DNA of 64,000 nucleotides, from assembly GCF_033042135.1 (NCBI RefSeq), contig NZ_WBXM01000001.1:1-64000 (forward strand). The letters are read 5' to 3'. Below, in pieces: positions 1 to 8,001 of this stretch. Below the pieces are notes generated by a model. That model was not told where the DNA came from and searched no databases. It saw only the letters and a program-made list of their open reading frames with translations. The DNA comes from Haloechinothrix sp033042135. Lineage in GTDB: Bacteria > Actinomycetota > Actinomycetes > Mycobacteriales > Pseudonocardiaceae. Within the stretch, counting starts at the first letter, position 1. Every line of letters starts with the position of its first letter. The translations under genes and the position numbers were made by a program.

Positions 1-181
1 CCTCAACCGGCTCCGGCGCATCCGCCGCCTGCGGCTGCCCCGGCTCCTCCGAACCCGACAACCACATCATCCCGGCCAGCACCAGCCCCACCACCAGCAC
101 GCCAGCGACCACCGACGACAGCAGCAGCGGCCACCGCCTCACCAGCCGAGACGACGAACCCGAAACATCCTCATCCGCCAC
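1..181 (-). CDS. N-terminus of a single-pass membrane-anchored protein (partial)
   Basis: The gene runs off the left edge of the window, so only the first 60 codons are visible. A GTG start at 181 has a GAGGGG ribosome-binding site about six bases upstream. The peptide begins with a short polar Ser-rich stretch ending in basic residues, followed by one hydrophobic segment (about residues 18-42). It then turns into an Ala/Pro/Glu/Gln-rich tract typical of an extracellular linker. This is the layout of a membrane-anchored extracytoplasmic protein with the bulk of the polypeptide outside the cell. The functional domain lies outside the window, so no product can be named. Confidence 0.6.
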   Translation of the reverse strand, partial: MADEDVSGSSSRLVRRWPLLLSSVVAGVLVVGLVLAGMMWLSGSEEPGQPQAADAPEPVE

Positions 182-211
182 AGTGAACCCCTCTGGTGCG
201 CTGTCTCTCGA

Positions 212-240
212 CTGTGGAACGCCCCCGATACCTTCCACAG
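212..240. promoter_or_regulatory. Inverted repeat upstream of the membrane protein gene
   Basis: CTGTGGAA (212-219) and TTCCACAG (233-240) form perfect 8-bp arms around a 13-bp spacer. The repeat lies 31 bases upstream of the GTG start at 181, where an operator or a 5' untranslated hairpin would sit. No regulator is adjacent on this side, so the binding protein is unknown. Confidence 0.3.
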
Positions 241-349
241 CGTTAGGAAACGATTGCTTGGTCGTCCCCCGATAGTGGGGTCAACGTATCACAGGGGTTT
301 CGAGCGTCACGGGCAGCTGCCACAAGTTTCGCGTGGTGTCACCGGGACG

Positions 350-2533
350 TCACGTCCTGGCGGCGTCGACCCGCCGTACACGCACGTCAACGGGCACTCC
401 GGACACCGCACTCGTGCCGGTCAACCGATCGACCCTGAACTCGTCGGTGACGTCGTTCACGCTGACACCGGGATGGGCAGTGGCCACCGACAGTCGCACC
501 CCGGGCCTGCCGTGGCCCCATCCGTGCGGCAGGCTCACCACGCCGCGCATCATCGCCTGGCTGACCTCCACATCGACCTCGATCTCGCCTGCACGCGTCG
601 ACAGTGTCGCCTGATCTCCGTCGCCGAGCCCGCGCTCGGTGGCATCCGCGGGATGCATCAGCAAGGTGCAACGCGGTTTGCCCTTCACCAGTCGGGGGCT
701 GTTGTGCATCCACGAGTTGTTGCTACGTAGCTGGCGACGCCCGATCAGCACCAACCCGTCACCGGGAATCGCGGCGATCCGCTCGCGCAACCGGTCGAGA
801 TCGGCGAGGTACTCGGCAGGGGCCAGGTCGATCGCGGGTGAGCGGCCGGGCAATCGTTCAGGGAGCCTGGACTCCAGTGGCCCGAGATCCACCCCCTGAG
901 GATTGCGCCGCAACGAACGCAGCGAGAGCCCGCGCCTGCCTGCGCGCAGGCCGTGTGGCCCGAGGCGCAACCCCAGTTCGAGGATCGCCTCGGGGCCGAG
1001 GGCGCGCAGCGCCCGCCAGCCGAGCCGCGCGGGCCCGCGCAGCAGTGGCGGGCGTGGCTCGAGCAGCCTGCTCGCCAGCTCGGCACAGATCTCCCAGTCG
1101 TGTCGCTGATCCGCGCCGCGCCGGAACACTGCGGGCGAGAACCGTGCGGTGTTGCGCACCGCGTAGTTGGCCAGCGCGAGCGGGTAGTGCGCGCGTTCCA
1201 GGTGGCCGGTCGGCGGCAGGATGACATCGGCGTGGCGGGTGGTCTCGTTGATGTACGGGTCGATGGAGACCATGAAGTCCAGCCCGCCGAGCGCGCGGTC
1301 GAGCCGGTCGCCGTTCGGAGTGGACAGCACCGGGTTACCCGCCGAGGTGATCAACGCGCGGATCCGGCCGTCACCGGGGGTGTCCATCTCCTCGGCCAAC
1401 GCCGAAACCGGGAGTTCCCCGCTGAACTCGGGCAACCCACGGACCCTGCTGTGGAACGTACCGAAACTGCCCGCGTAGCCAGCCATGCTCGCCGCGGGGA
1501 TCGGATCGATCGCCGGGGTCGTGAACATCGCCCCGCCCGGGGTGTCGAGGTGCCCGGTGAGCGCGTTGATCGCCACAAGCAGCCACGCCGCCAGCCCGCC
1601 GAACTCCTGGGTGCAGGTGCCCACCCTGCCGTACAGCACGGCACGATCGGTCGTCGCGAGCTGGCGAGCCAGCCCGCGCACGACCTCCGGCGCGAGGCCG
1701 GTGGCCGAGGCGGTGCGCTCCGGCGGAAACTCCGCTGCCGCGGCCGACAGCGAGCTCCACCCCGTCAGCAGCTCCCGCAGGTGGCCGGTGCGCACCAGCT
1801 GTTCGGCGAAGAGCACGTGCACGATCGACAGCAGCAGCATCGCGTCGGTGCCGGGCCGGATGAAGTGGTGCTCAGCTGCCAGTTCGGCGGTCTCGGTGCG
1901 CCTCGGGTCGATCACTACCGCCTTGCCGCCCCGGCCTGCGAGCGCCTTGAGCCTTCTGCGCATATCCGGTGCGGTCATGATGCTGCCGTTGGACACCGCC
2001 GGGTTGCCGCCGAGGCAGACGAACAGCTCGGTCCGGTCGATGTCCGGGACCGGCATGAGCATCTGGTGGCCGAACATCAGGTATGCCGCCAGCATGTGTG
2101 GGAGCTGGTCGATGGAGGTCGCCGAGTACACGTTGCGGGTACCGAGGCTGCGGAACAGGAACTGCCCGAAGGTGAGCAGCCCGAGATTGTGCGCGGTCGG
2201 GTTGCCCTGGTACACCGCGAGCGCGTCCCGGCCGTGTTCGGCCCGTACCGCGTTGATACGGCGGCCGACCAGATCGAAGGCCTCTCGCCAGCCGATCTCC
2301 CGCCACCCGTCGGCCGTGCGCACCACCGGGCTACGCAGCCGGTCCGGATCGTGGTGCAGGTCGGCCAGCGCCGTCGCCTTCGGGCAAATGTAGCCCCGCG
2401 AGGCCGGGTCGTCCGGGTCACCGCGCACGTCCCGCACGTTCCCGCCGCCGACGGTGACGGTGATCCCGCACCCCGCCTCGCACAGCGTGCAGGTGTGCCT
2501 GCGCACGGTGGGCTGATCCGCCGGGGACGTCAC
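350..2533 (-). CDS. Molybdopterin-dependent oxidoreductase (DMSO reductase superfamily)
   Basis: This 727-residue protein has the domain order of bis-MGD enzymes. An N-terminal [4Fe-4S] site has Cys at about residues 15, 18, 22 and 50 (CTLC, then GC, then YICPKA). The large molybdopterin-binding core follows, and a C-terminal dinucleotide-binding domain begins near the RRQLRSNNSWMHN motif. Such proteins are formate-dehydrogenase or nitrate-reductase relatives acting on small substrates. I cannot identify the molybdenum ligand: the region that often carries Cys or selenocysteine reads SATSIDQLPHM here. No Tat signal is visible, so it is probably cytoplasmic. I chose GTG 2533 because AAAGGGG lies about seven bases upstream; an in-frame ATG at 2590 lacks a good site. 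No electron-transfer partner or cofactor gene is adjacent, so the substrate is unknown. Confidence 0.85.
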   Translation of the reverse strand: MTSPADQPTVRRHTCTLCEAGCGITVTVGGGNVRDVRGDPDDPASRGYICPKATALADLHHDPDRLRSPVVRTADGWREIGWREAFDLVGRRINAVRAEHGRDALAVYQGNPTAHNLGLLTFGQFLFRSLGTRNVYSATSIDQLPHMLAAYLMFGHQMLMPVPDIDRTELFVCLGGNPAVSNGSIMTAPDMRRRLKALAGRGGKAVVIDPRRTETAELAAEHHFIRPGTDAMLLLSIVHVLFAEQLVRTGHLRELLTGWSSLSAAAAEFPPERTASATGLAPEVVRGLARQLATTDRAVLYGRVGTCTQEFGGLAAWLLVAINALTGHLDTPGGAMFTTPAIDPIPAASMAGYAGSFGTFHSRVRGLPEFSGELPVSALAEEMDTPGDGRIRALITSAGNPVLSTPNGDRLDRALGGLDFMVSIDPYINETTRHADVILPPTGHLERAHYPLALANYAVRNTARFSPAVFRRGADQRHDWEICAELASRLLEPRPPLLRGPARLGWRALRALGPEAILELGLRLGPHGLRAGRRGLSLRSLRRNPQGVDLGPLESRLPERLPGRSPAIDLAPAEYLADLDRLRERIAAIPGDGLVLIGRRQLRSNNSWMHNSPRLVKGKPRCTLLMHPADATERGLGDGDQATLSTRAGEIEVDVEVSQAMMRGVVSLPHGWGHGRPGVRLSVATAHPGVSVNDVTDEFRVDRLTGTSAVSGVPVDVRVRRVDAART

Positions 2534-2582
2534 ACCTCGACCCCTTTCTGTTGACAACCTGCTAGCAAGATAACGCACACTC

Positions 2583-2591
2583 TTGTCCACA
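2583..2591 (+). promoter_or_regulatory. DnaA-box-like nonamer
   Basis: TTGTCCACA matches the form of DnaA box favoured in high-GC actinobacteria. It lies in the divergent promoter region between the molybdoenzyme and the SDR gene. A single box is weak evidence for DnaA binding; it is noted because the window is judged to be near oriC. Confidence 0.3.
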
Positions 2592-2667
2592 GCGAGGCGT
2601 AAGCGTCCGTTAACCTCGGTGCGAGTATCCCACCGGGTAGCGCGATCACCACGAGGAGCGGATCAGG

Positions 2668-3426
2668 ATGGACATCAACCAGACAGCGGCCATCGTCACC
2701 GGCGGAGCCTCCGGGCTCGGGGCAGCCACGGCCGCGGCGCTGGCAGCCAAGGGAGCGCGGGTTTTCGCGCTCGACCTGGACTCGGCGTTCGCGAGCGCCG
2801 AGCAACACGAGGGCGTGCGCTACGTGGCCACGGACGTGACCGACGGCGAGCAGGTGCAGGCCGCGGTCGACGAGGCGGCGGGATCCGGACTGCCGCTGCG
2901 AACCGTGGTCAACTGCGCCGGGATCGGAACCGCCTCGCGCATCCTTTCCAAGAAGGGAACCCACGACCTGGCGACCTTCCGCAAGGTCATCGAGGTCAAC
3001 CTGATCGGCACCTTCACCGTCACCACGCTCGCCGCCGAGGCGATCGCCAAGACCGAACCGCTGGCCGATGACGCGCGCGGCGTCGTGATCAACACCGCCT
3101 CGGTCGCAGCCTTCGACGGGCAGATCGGGCAGGCGGCCTACGCCGCGTCCAAGGCCGGTGTCGCCGGGCTCACCCTGCCTGCCGCGCGTGACCTCGCCTC
3201 GTCGGGCATCAGGGTGGTGACGATCGCCCCCGGGATCATCGACACCCCGATGCTGGCGGGGGTCGACGAGGAGTTCCGCGCGGGGCTGGCGGCCGGGGTG
3301 CCGTTCCCGAAGCGGCTCGGCAGGCCCGACGAGTACGCCCAGCTCGCGCTCGACCTGATCGAGCACGACTACCTCAACGGCGAGGTGATCCGGCTGGACG
3401 GCTCGCTGCGCATGGCCCCCCGCTGA
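2668..3426 (+). CDS. SDR family oxidoreductase, 3-hydroxyacyl-CoA dehydrogenase-like
   Basis: This 252-residue classical short-chain dehydrogenase has the dinucleotide motif TGGASGLG at residues 11-18, an NCAG motif near 82-85, catalytic Ser145, and Tyr158-x3-Lys162 (YAASK). The Asp at about residue 36-38 after the second beta strand suggests preference for NAD(H). The overall pattern, including the two-residue basic stretch before NLIGTF, resembles type II 3-hydroxyacyl-CoA dehydrogenases (HSD17B10-like). That makes a role in fatty-acid or branched-chain acyl-CoA oxidation plausible. The ATG at 2668 follows a purine-rich GAGGAGCGG site. It is divergent from the molybdoenzyme and apparently monocistronic, ending at a hairpin shared with the convergent nuclease gene. 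Confidence 0.88.
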   Translation: MDINQTAAIVTGGASGLGAATAAALAAKGARVFALDLDSAFASAEQHEGVRYVATDVTDGEQVQAAVDEAAGSGLPLRTVVNCAGIGTASRILSKKGTHDLATFRKVIEVNLIGTFTVTTLAAEAIAKTEPLADDARGVVINTASVAAFDGQIGQAAYAASKAGVAGLTLPAARDLASSGIRVVTIAPGIIDTPMLAGVDEEFRAGLAAGVPFPKRLGRPDEYAQLALDLIEHDYLNGEVIRLDGSLRMAPR

Positions 3427-3432
3427 GTGACC

Positions 3433-3482
3433 GTCCGGGGGCCGGTGCCCGATCCCGGGGCATGGAGTGCCTGCGCCCGGAC
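3433..3482. terminator. Hairpin between convergent genes
   Basis: GTCCGGG (3433-3439) pairs with CCCGGAC (3476-3482), and a smaller TGCCC/GGGCA hairpin lies inside. The structure occupies nearly all of the 60 bases between two converging genes, as expected for a bidirectional factor-dependent or L-shaped terminator without a T-run. Confidence 0.45.
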
Positions 3483-3486
3483 ACGC

Positions 3487-5187
3487 TCACTCGCTCGCGA
3501 GGGAGTCCATGTGCGGGATGCGGGTCATGGCCGGGCCGGACATCCACTCGCGCAGCGCGGCGGTGGCGCGTACGTCATCCTCGTTGTAGCGCATCAACCT
3601 GCCGCGCTGCGCGCGGTCGGGCATCCGGGTATCCAGCCCGACGGCCTCCCGGTACCACTGCATCGACGCCTCCCCGCTGGCGTCCGGGTCACGCCAGGAG
3701 AACCCGGCCAGCGGCGCGATCACCTTCAGTCCCTTGCCTCGCACGCACAGGAAGCTGTCGGACACCGCCCGGAACAGGTCCACCCACTGCTCGGAACCCA
3801 CGAAGGCGTCCACCTCGTCGACCGTCGGGATGCCCCGTCTGCCCGCGAACCGCTGCGCCGAGGACAGCAGCCACCGGTTCTCGGCCCGCGCGTTGTAGCA
3901 GTAAGCGCGGAAGCTCAACCCCCGAGCCGCGGCCCGTTCCCGGACCTCGCGGAACCAGGCCCAGAACTCGGCGAACGAGCGCGCCTCATCCTCGTCAGGT
4001 AACGGCTCCCAGGTGGCGAACGCGTGATAACCACGGGCGACGCCGATATCCGCACCGGACAGTAGCGCCCCCCACAGGTACGCGCCGCGGTCCGAGTAGC
4101 TCTCCATATCCACGTCCACCTCGACGTCGGCGCGCGCCACACGGACGGTGTCGACCTTGCGCACCACACTGTGCCCTGCGCACCATGCCTGCGCCAGCGC
4201 CACGAGGTGACCGAGGTTGGTGCCGTTGTTCACCAGGACGGGTTCCTGCCCGTTCGGGTCCAGCGCGGCGAGATCGTCCACCGTGGCCACACCAGCCTTG
4301 CGAAGCTCGACCGCGTCGTCGCCCCGAACCACCAGGCTCACATCCCGCGCCCGCAGCAGATCCCGCTCGCAGACCGACCACCACGGGCAGCTACGGCACT
4401 CAAGCACGCGCGAGGGCTGCGCCAGCGGGGTCGCACCGGTCGCGGCAGCGGTGGCCACCGCGAGCCGGTCGGCGAACCGCCTGCGGTACTCGTCGAGAGC
4501 GCTGAGCCCGCCGGGAAACGTCGGCGCCGTCAGGTCGTGCCAGACGATCACGTCGGCGTCGACGCCGATCACACCGCCGAGCGCACGGCCGGTCTCCGCG
4601 TATCCCGCCGCACGCAACAACTCGAGCAGATGCGCCAGCCGCAGCTGGTCGCGCGGTTGGGAACGCAGCTTGCGAGCGCTGTCCGGCCGCGCGCGCTCCG
4701 GATCCAGCTCGCCGAAGGGCGTGGTCCGTGCCGCGTTCGGCCCCGAGCAGGGATCGGTGACCTTGTGCCGCACCACGATAATCGGGACGTACCCGTACCC
4801 GGTACGCACCAACAGTTCGCTGCCGCCACGCCTGCCTCCCGCACCGTCCGAGGGCAGCAGCGCGCCGGAGATCACCTCCGCCGACTCAGCCAGCGCGGCC
4901 TCGGTGGCCGCGACCCTCTCCGTGGGCGGCGCGCCGGGCCGTACCGTGACCCACCCAGCGCCGCCGCGCGCGTCACGTAGCCGCGCCGTGACCTCCTCTC
5001 GGTGCGCCCTGGCATCGGCGATGCGCTGCTTGGTTCCGGCATCCAGCGGTAGCCGCTCGCCCGCGGGGGCGTTCGGGTCGTGCTCGAGGTGCACCCGCCT
5101 GCGGCAGCGGGTTACCGCGCCCGCGTCGAGCAGCACCTCGGGTTCGTCTGCCCCGTCCGACGCGGCAGGAACCGCATATGAGCACAT
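3487..5187 (-). CDS. TM0106 family RecB-like putative nuclease
   Basis: The protein is 566 residues from ATG 5187. The N-terminal half carries a PD-(D/E)xK RecB-type nuclease pattern and the cysteine cluster CRSCPWWSVC, resembling the Fe-S cysteines of AddB/Cas4-like nucleases. Helix-hairpin-helix-like sequence follows (residues about 260-300). The C-terminal half has an RNase-H/DnaQ-like 3'-5' exonuclease pattern starting at DVDMESYSD and ending with a YNEDDVRAT motif. This order defines the TM0106 family, whose role in DNA repair is proposed but not established. ATG 5187 puts the conserved DAGAVTRCRRRVHLEHD block about 20 residues in; the ATG at 5274 would add an unlikely 29-residue extension. 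It is divergent from the DUF6474-like gene. Confidence 0.85.
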   Translation of the reverse strand: MCSYAVPAASDGADEPEVLLDAGAVTRCRRRVHLEHDPNAPAGERLPLDAGTKQRIADARAHREEVTARLRDARGGAGWVTVRPGAPPTERVAATEAALAESAEVISGALLPSDGAGGRRGGSELLVRTGYGYVPIIVVRHKVTDPCSGPNAARTTPFGELDPERARPDSARKLRSQPRDQLRLAHLLELLRAAGYAETGRALGGVIGVDADVIVWHDLTAPTFPGGLSALDEYRRRFADRLAVATAAATGATPLAQPSRVLECRSCPWWSVCERDLLRARDVSLVVRGDDAVELRKAGVATVDDLAALDPNGQEPVLVNNGTNLGHLVALAQAWCAGHSVVRKVDTVRVARADVEVDVDMESYSDRGAYLWGALLSGADIGVARGYHAFATWEPLPDEDEARSFAEFWAWFREVRERAAARGLSFRAYCYNARAENRWLLSSAQRFAGRRGIPTVDEVDAFVGSEQWVDLFRAVSDSFLCVRGKGLKVIAPLAGFSWRDPDASGEASMQWYREAVGLDTRMPDRAQRGRLMRYNEDDVRATAALREWMSGPAMTRIPHMDSLASE

Positions 5188-5310
5188 ATCCCCAGCGTAA
5201 GCGCCGTGCCCGACAGCGCGCTCGGCTACCACGGCCGGTTGTGAACAACCCGACGTCACACACCACATTCGCACTGGCGGGTACGCCGATCGTGCGGCGG
5301 CGAGAGCGAG

Positions 5311-5322
5311 TACGTTGGGGCC
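5311..5322 (+). promoter_or_regulatory. Probable leaderless promoter (-10 TACGTT)
   Basis: A TAnnnT hexamer (TACGTT, 5311-5316) is separated by six bases from the ATG at 5323, so transcription would start at or next to the A of the start codon. There is no Shine-Dalgarno sequence between them. This is the arrangement of leaderless transcripts common in actinobacteria. Confidence 0.5.
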
Positions 5323-5796
5323 ATGGCGCGCAAGGGAACGAAGGGTACGGACACCTCACCCGAGCCACGCATCACGCCTGCCAAGGCGCGCAACGCGATC
5401 GGCGTCATCCGGGTCGTCGCTCCCGCGATCATCCCGGTACTCGCACCGCTAGCGGTGCGCGCCGCCAGTGCGATGCGCGAGGCGTTCGACCGATTCCGGG
5501 CACGAAGGCTCGGCATCAGCGTGGACGTGATCGGGCAGTACACCGGGCGCGGTGCCCGGTTGCACGCCAGGATCGGCGGGCTCGCGACCGAGATCGCGGA
5601 GCTGCGTGCCCGCACGTCGGATGCCGATGCCGTGGCTTTCGCCGAGGCCACCGAGTCCACCTTGCGGCAGCTCGCCTCCGCGGTGCGGGCGGCGGAGCGG
5701 ATGCCCGCGGCGCGCAGGAAGGCGGCTAACACCGCCGTGGCACGTGAGCTCGACCGGATCGAGCGCAGCCTGCTCGGCTACCTCGGGGTTTCCTGA
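5323..5796 (+). CDS. DUF6474-like helical protein
   Basis: This 157-residue basic, mainly helical protein has no recognisable catalytic motif. A hydrophobic stretch (residues about 26-48) could be a membrane-associated helix. Downstream, amphipathic helices rich in Arg, Ala and Glu (about 80-150) suggest a coiled coil. It resembles a family of uncharacterised proteins widespread in Actinobacteria (DUF6474, recalled from family pattern rather than from a search). The start is fixed by the leaderless promoter six bases upstream. The next gene, for a membrane protein, also has a leaderless promoter of its own, so the two may be separately transcribed. Confidence 0.7.
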   Translation: MARKGTKGTDTSPEPRITPAKARNAIGVIRVVAPAIIPVLAPLAVRAASAMREAFDRFRARRLGISVDVIGQYTGRGARLHARIGGLATEIAELRARTSDADAVAFAEATESTLRQLASAVRAAERMPAARRKAANTAVARELDRIERSLLGYLGVS

Positions 5797-5876
5797 CTCG
5801 CCCCATAGCCGGTGGCGAGTGCGTCTGTCGAGCCGCGGGCATCACGGTGGGCACGGACCCCTCGAAGGGGGCAACC

Positions 5877-5888
5877 TATGCTGGCCGT
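5877..5888 (+). promoter_or_regulatory. Probable leaderless promoter (-10 TATGCT)
   Basis: TATGCT (5877-5882) lies exactly six bases upstream of the GTG at 5889, the same geometry as at 5311-5322. It argues for GTG 5889 rather than GTG 5847 as the start of the following gene. Confidence 0.5.
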
Positions 5889-6440
5889 GTGACCCAGCGA
5901 CAGGACAGGCGGATCGAGCGACGCGCACGCAGGGTGCTGCTCGCCGCCAGCGCCACCACGCTGGGTATCGCCGCGCACGCCGCGGCGGGTGGCGGCCTGC
6001 CTGACGCCTCGGTCACCGTCGTCGTGCTGGCACTGATCGGCTGGGCGGCGACCTCGCTGGCCGATCGGGCTCGTGGGGTACCGGCCACGGTGGCGGTCCT
6101 CGGGACCGCGCAACTGGTCATGCACGGCGCCCTCACGGTGCTCGGACCCCACGGAGGCCACCACGAAGCCGCGACCACCGCCGGCGCCGTGGCAATGGCC
6201 GCCGCGCACGCCGCAGCCACGCTGCTGACCGCGTTGCTGCTCACCAGGGCGGAGCGCGGGATCCGGCTGGTGTGCAGCAGCCTGCGCCGGATCCTCCCGC
6301 GGGTGTGGCAGTCACCACCCCCGGTGCCCGCCGCCGTGCCCGCGGGCGTTCCCGTCCTCGCAGGCGGTTTCCTGCTGCCCGCCTACCGGGTGCACTTCCG
6401 CAGGATCTGCGGCAGACGCGGCCCACCAGCACTGCCCTGA
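5889..6440 (+). CDS. Membrane protein of unknown function upstream of copper-type genes
   Basis: This protein of 183 residues has an arginine-rich N-terminus followed by three or four hydrophobic segments (about residues 15-32, 37-55, 63-80 and 93-112). A short HGGHH cluster lies in the loop between the third and fourth segments. The tail is basic and Pro-rich. I do not recognise a named family. The His cluster and its position directly before ycnI-copC-copD suggest a link to metal handling, but that is inference from context. The start was set by the leaderless -10 element; an in-frame GTG at 5847 would add 14 residues. Confidence 0.65.
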   Translation: MTQRQDRRIERRARRVLLAASATTLGIAAHAAAGGGLPDASVTVVVLALIGWAATSLADRARGVPATVAVLGTAQLVMHGALTVLGPHGGHHEAATTAGAVAMAAAHAAATLLTALLLTRAERGIRLVCSSLRRILPRVWQSPPPVPAAVPAGVPVLAGGFLLPAYRVHFRRICGRRGPPALP

Positions 6441-6560
6441 CCGCTCCGCAGCCGCGGAGCTTCACGCCGGTCGCCGCGCCGCCCGGGCTACCCGACAGGG
6501 GTATGCCACGGCGGCCCATGGCGACTGTCAGGACCTTCGAGAACTGTCAGGAGTAGTGCT

Positions 6561-7376
6561 ATGTCGACAACACGTAATGTCTACCGCGCAGGCGTGCTCG
6601 CCGGGGCCATCTCGGTCGCCGGATTGCTCGCGGCCACCCCTGCCATGGCGCACGTCACCGCGCATACCTACGGGGACACGCCGGAGCAGGAAGGATACGG
6701 GGCGGTCACGCTCCGCGTGCCCAACGAGGACCCCGATCACGGCACGATCGGGCTGGAGCTGACCATCCCGGAGGAGTACGCCATCCCGTCGGTGCGGACC
6801 AAACCGGTTCCCGGCTGGTCGGCCGAGGTGATCACCACCGAGCTCGACGAGCCCGTCGCGGGGCCGCACGGCAGCGAGGTCACCGAGATCGTGACCGGAA
6901 TCGTCTGGGAGGCAGAACCCGGCAACGAGATCTCCGCCGGGATGACCGAGTACCAGGAGTTCGCGTTCTCCGCGGGCCCGCTGCCCGGCGACACCAGCGA
7001 GCTGGTGCTGCCAGCAGCGCAGGTCTATGAGGGCGGCGACGTCGTGGACTGGGACGCACCGCCACCGGCCGAGGGTGAGGACGAGCCATCGCACCCCGCT
7101 CCGGTCGTACCGCTGGCCGAGCCCGGCGATGATGGACACGGGCACAGCCACGATGCCGAGGGCACCGATGGCGCCGACGGCGATGAGCATGCCACGGGCG
7201 AGGAGCCTGCCACGGACAGTACGGCACGCTGGCTCGCCGGTGCGGGGCTGGCCCTCGGCGCACTCGGTGCCGGTGCCGGCGTCGGCGCCGCCGTTACCGC
7301 GCGGCGCTCGAGGCAGGCCGCGGACGGGCAGCGGCACGAGGACGGTAACGACGCCACCGGTGGTGAGCAGCCATGA
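6561..7376 (+). CDS. YcnI family copper-binding membrane protein (DUF1775)
   Basis: The 271-residue protein has a signal peptide ending ATPAMA, so the mature form begins with His31. An N-terminal histidine is the copper ligand of YcnI-type domains, and AHVTAH supplies a second His. The beta-sandwich domain (about residues 31-155) contains the PGW motif near residue 85 and a conserved acidic/Trp stretch. A linker rich in Asp, Gly and His (including GHGHSH) follows, then a C-terminal membrane anchor (about 222-245) with a basic cytoplasmic tail. YcnI proteins are thought to be extracytoplasmic copper chaperones or acquisition proteins. An AGGAG site precedes ATG 6561. The stop overlaps the start of the CopC gene by ATGA, so the two are translationally coupled. 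Confidence 0.88.
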   Translation: MSTTRNVYRAGVLAGAISVAGLLAATPAMAHVTAHTYGDTPEQEGYGAVTLRVPNEDPDHGTIGLELTIPEEYAIPSVRTKPVPGWSAEVITTELDEPVAGPHGSEVTEIVTGIVWEAEPGNEISAGMTEYQEFAFSAGPLPGDTSELVLPAAQVYEGGDVVDWDAPPPAEGEDEPSHPAPVVPLAEPGDDGHGHSHDAEGTDGADGDEHATGEEPATDSTARWLAGAGLALGALGAGAGVGAAVTARRSRQAADGQRHEDGNDATGGEQP

Positions 7377-7999
7377 CGAACGCAGTCCTCCGGCGGAAGG
7401 CACCGGCAGCCGCGCTGGCACCGGTGCTGACCGCGCTCGTCACGGCGTGTGCGCTCCTCGTGCTGGCCGCGCCCGCCGCCGCGCACAACGTGCTGATCGG
7501 ATCCGATCCCGAGGAAGGTGCCAGCCTCGATGCCAGCCCTGGCAACGTCACGCTGACCTTCGATCAGACCGTGCGGGAAGGCGACATCAACGAGATCGCC
7601 GTGACCGGCCCCGAGGGCGGGCAGTGGGTGGACCAGCCTCCCGAGATCGACGGCAACGAGGTGAGCGTCCCGCTCGGTGAGCTCGGCACCGCGGGCGAGT
7701 ACATCATCGGGTACCGCATCCTCTCGGCCGACGGTCATCCGGTAGCCGGCGAGGTCCCTTTCACACTGACCGCCGAGGAGTCCGGCACCCCGGTAGGCGA
7801 GGACCCCGATGTCCGCGACACCGAGGGCGACACCGAGGGCGACACCGCCGATGACGCAGGCAGCGATGAGCAGGGCGAAGCTGCCGGCGACGACGGTGCC
7901 CTTCCCGCGGTGCCCACCTGGGCATGGCTGGTGGCCGCCGGTGGCTTGCTGGCCGCCGGGGTGGCGCTCGTGCTGCGTCTCGGCAGGGGCAGCAGCTGA
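7373..7999 (+). CDS. copC: CopC domain copper-resistance protein
   Basis: This 208-residue secreted protein is anchored at its C-terminus. The signal peptide ends APAAA and the mature protein begins with His38, the N-terminal Cu(II) ligand of CopC. The Ig-like domain runs to about residue 138 and includes the SADGHPVAGEVPFTL block that carries a further conserved His. An acidic, Thr/Gly-rich linker leads to a membrane helix (about 183-202) and a short basic tail. CopC binds copper outside the membrane and hands it to a CopD-type transporter. The gene overlaps the YcnI gene upstream and is two bases from the CopD gene, giving a tight three-gene operon. Confidence 0.9.
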   Translation: MTNAVLRRKAPAAALAPVLTALVTACALLVLAAPAAAHNVLIGSDPEEGASLDASPGNVTLTFDQTVREGDINEIAVTGPEGGQWVDQPPEIDGNEVSVPLGELGTAGEYIIGYRILSADGHPVAGEVPFTLTAEESGTPVGEDPDVRDTEGDTEGDTADDAGSDEQGEAAGDDGALPAVPTWAWLVAAGGLLAAGVALVLRLGRGSS

Positions 8000-8001
8000 C
8001 C

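Noticed and set aside
350..2533. Selenocysteine-containing formate dehydrogenase
   Set aside because: No in-frame UGA or adjacent selenocysteine insertion structure was noticed, and the usual ligand region has Ser/Asp/Gln instead. A specific substrate was therefore not assigned.
953..2554. Long plus-strand frame of 533 codons
   Set aside because: It is antisense to the molybdopterin oxidoreductase and has an Arg/Gly/His-rich composition typical of shadow frames in high-GC DNA. The minus-strand protein has clear Fe-S and molybdopterin motifs.
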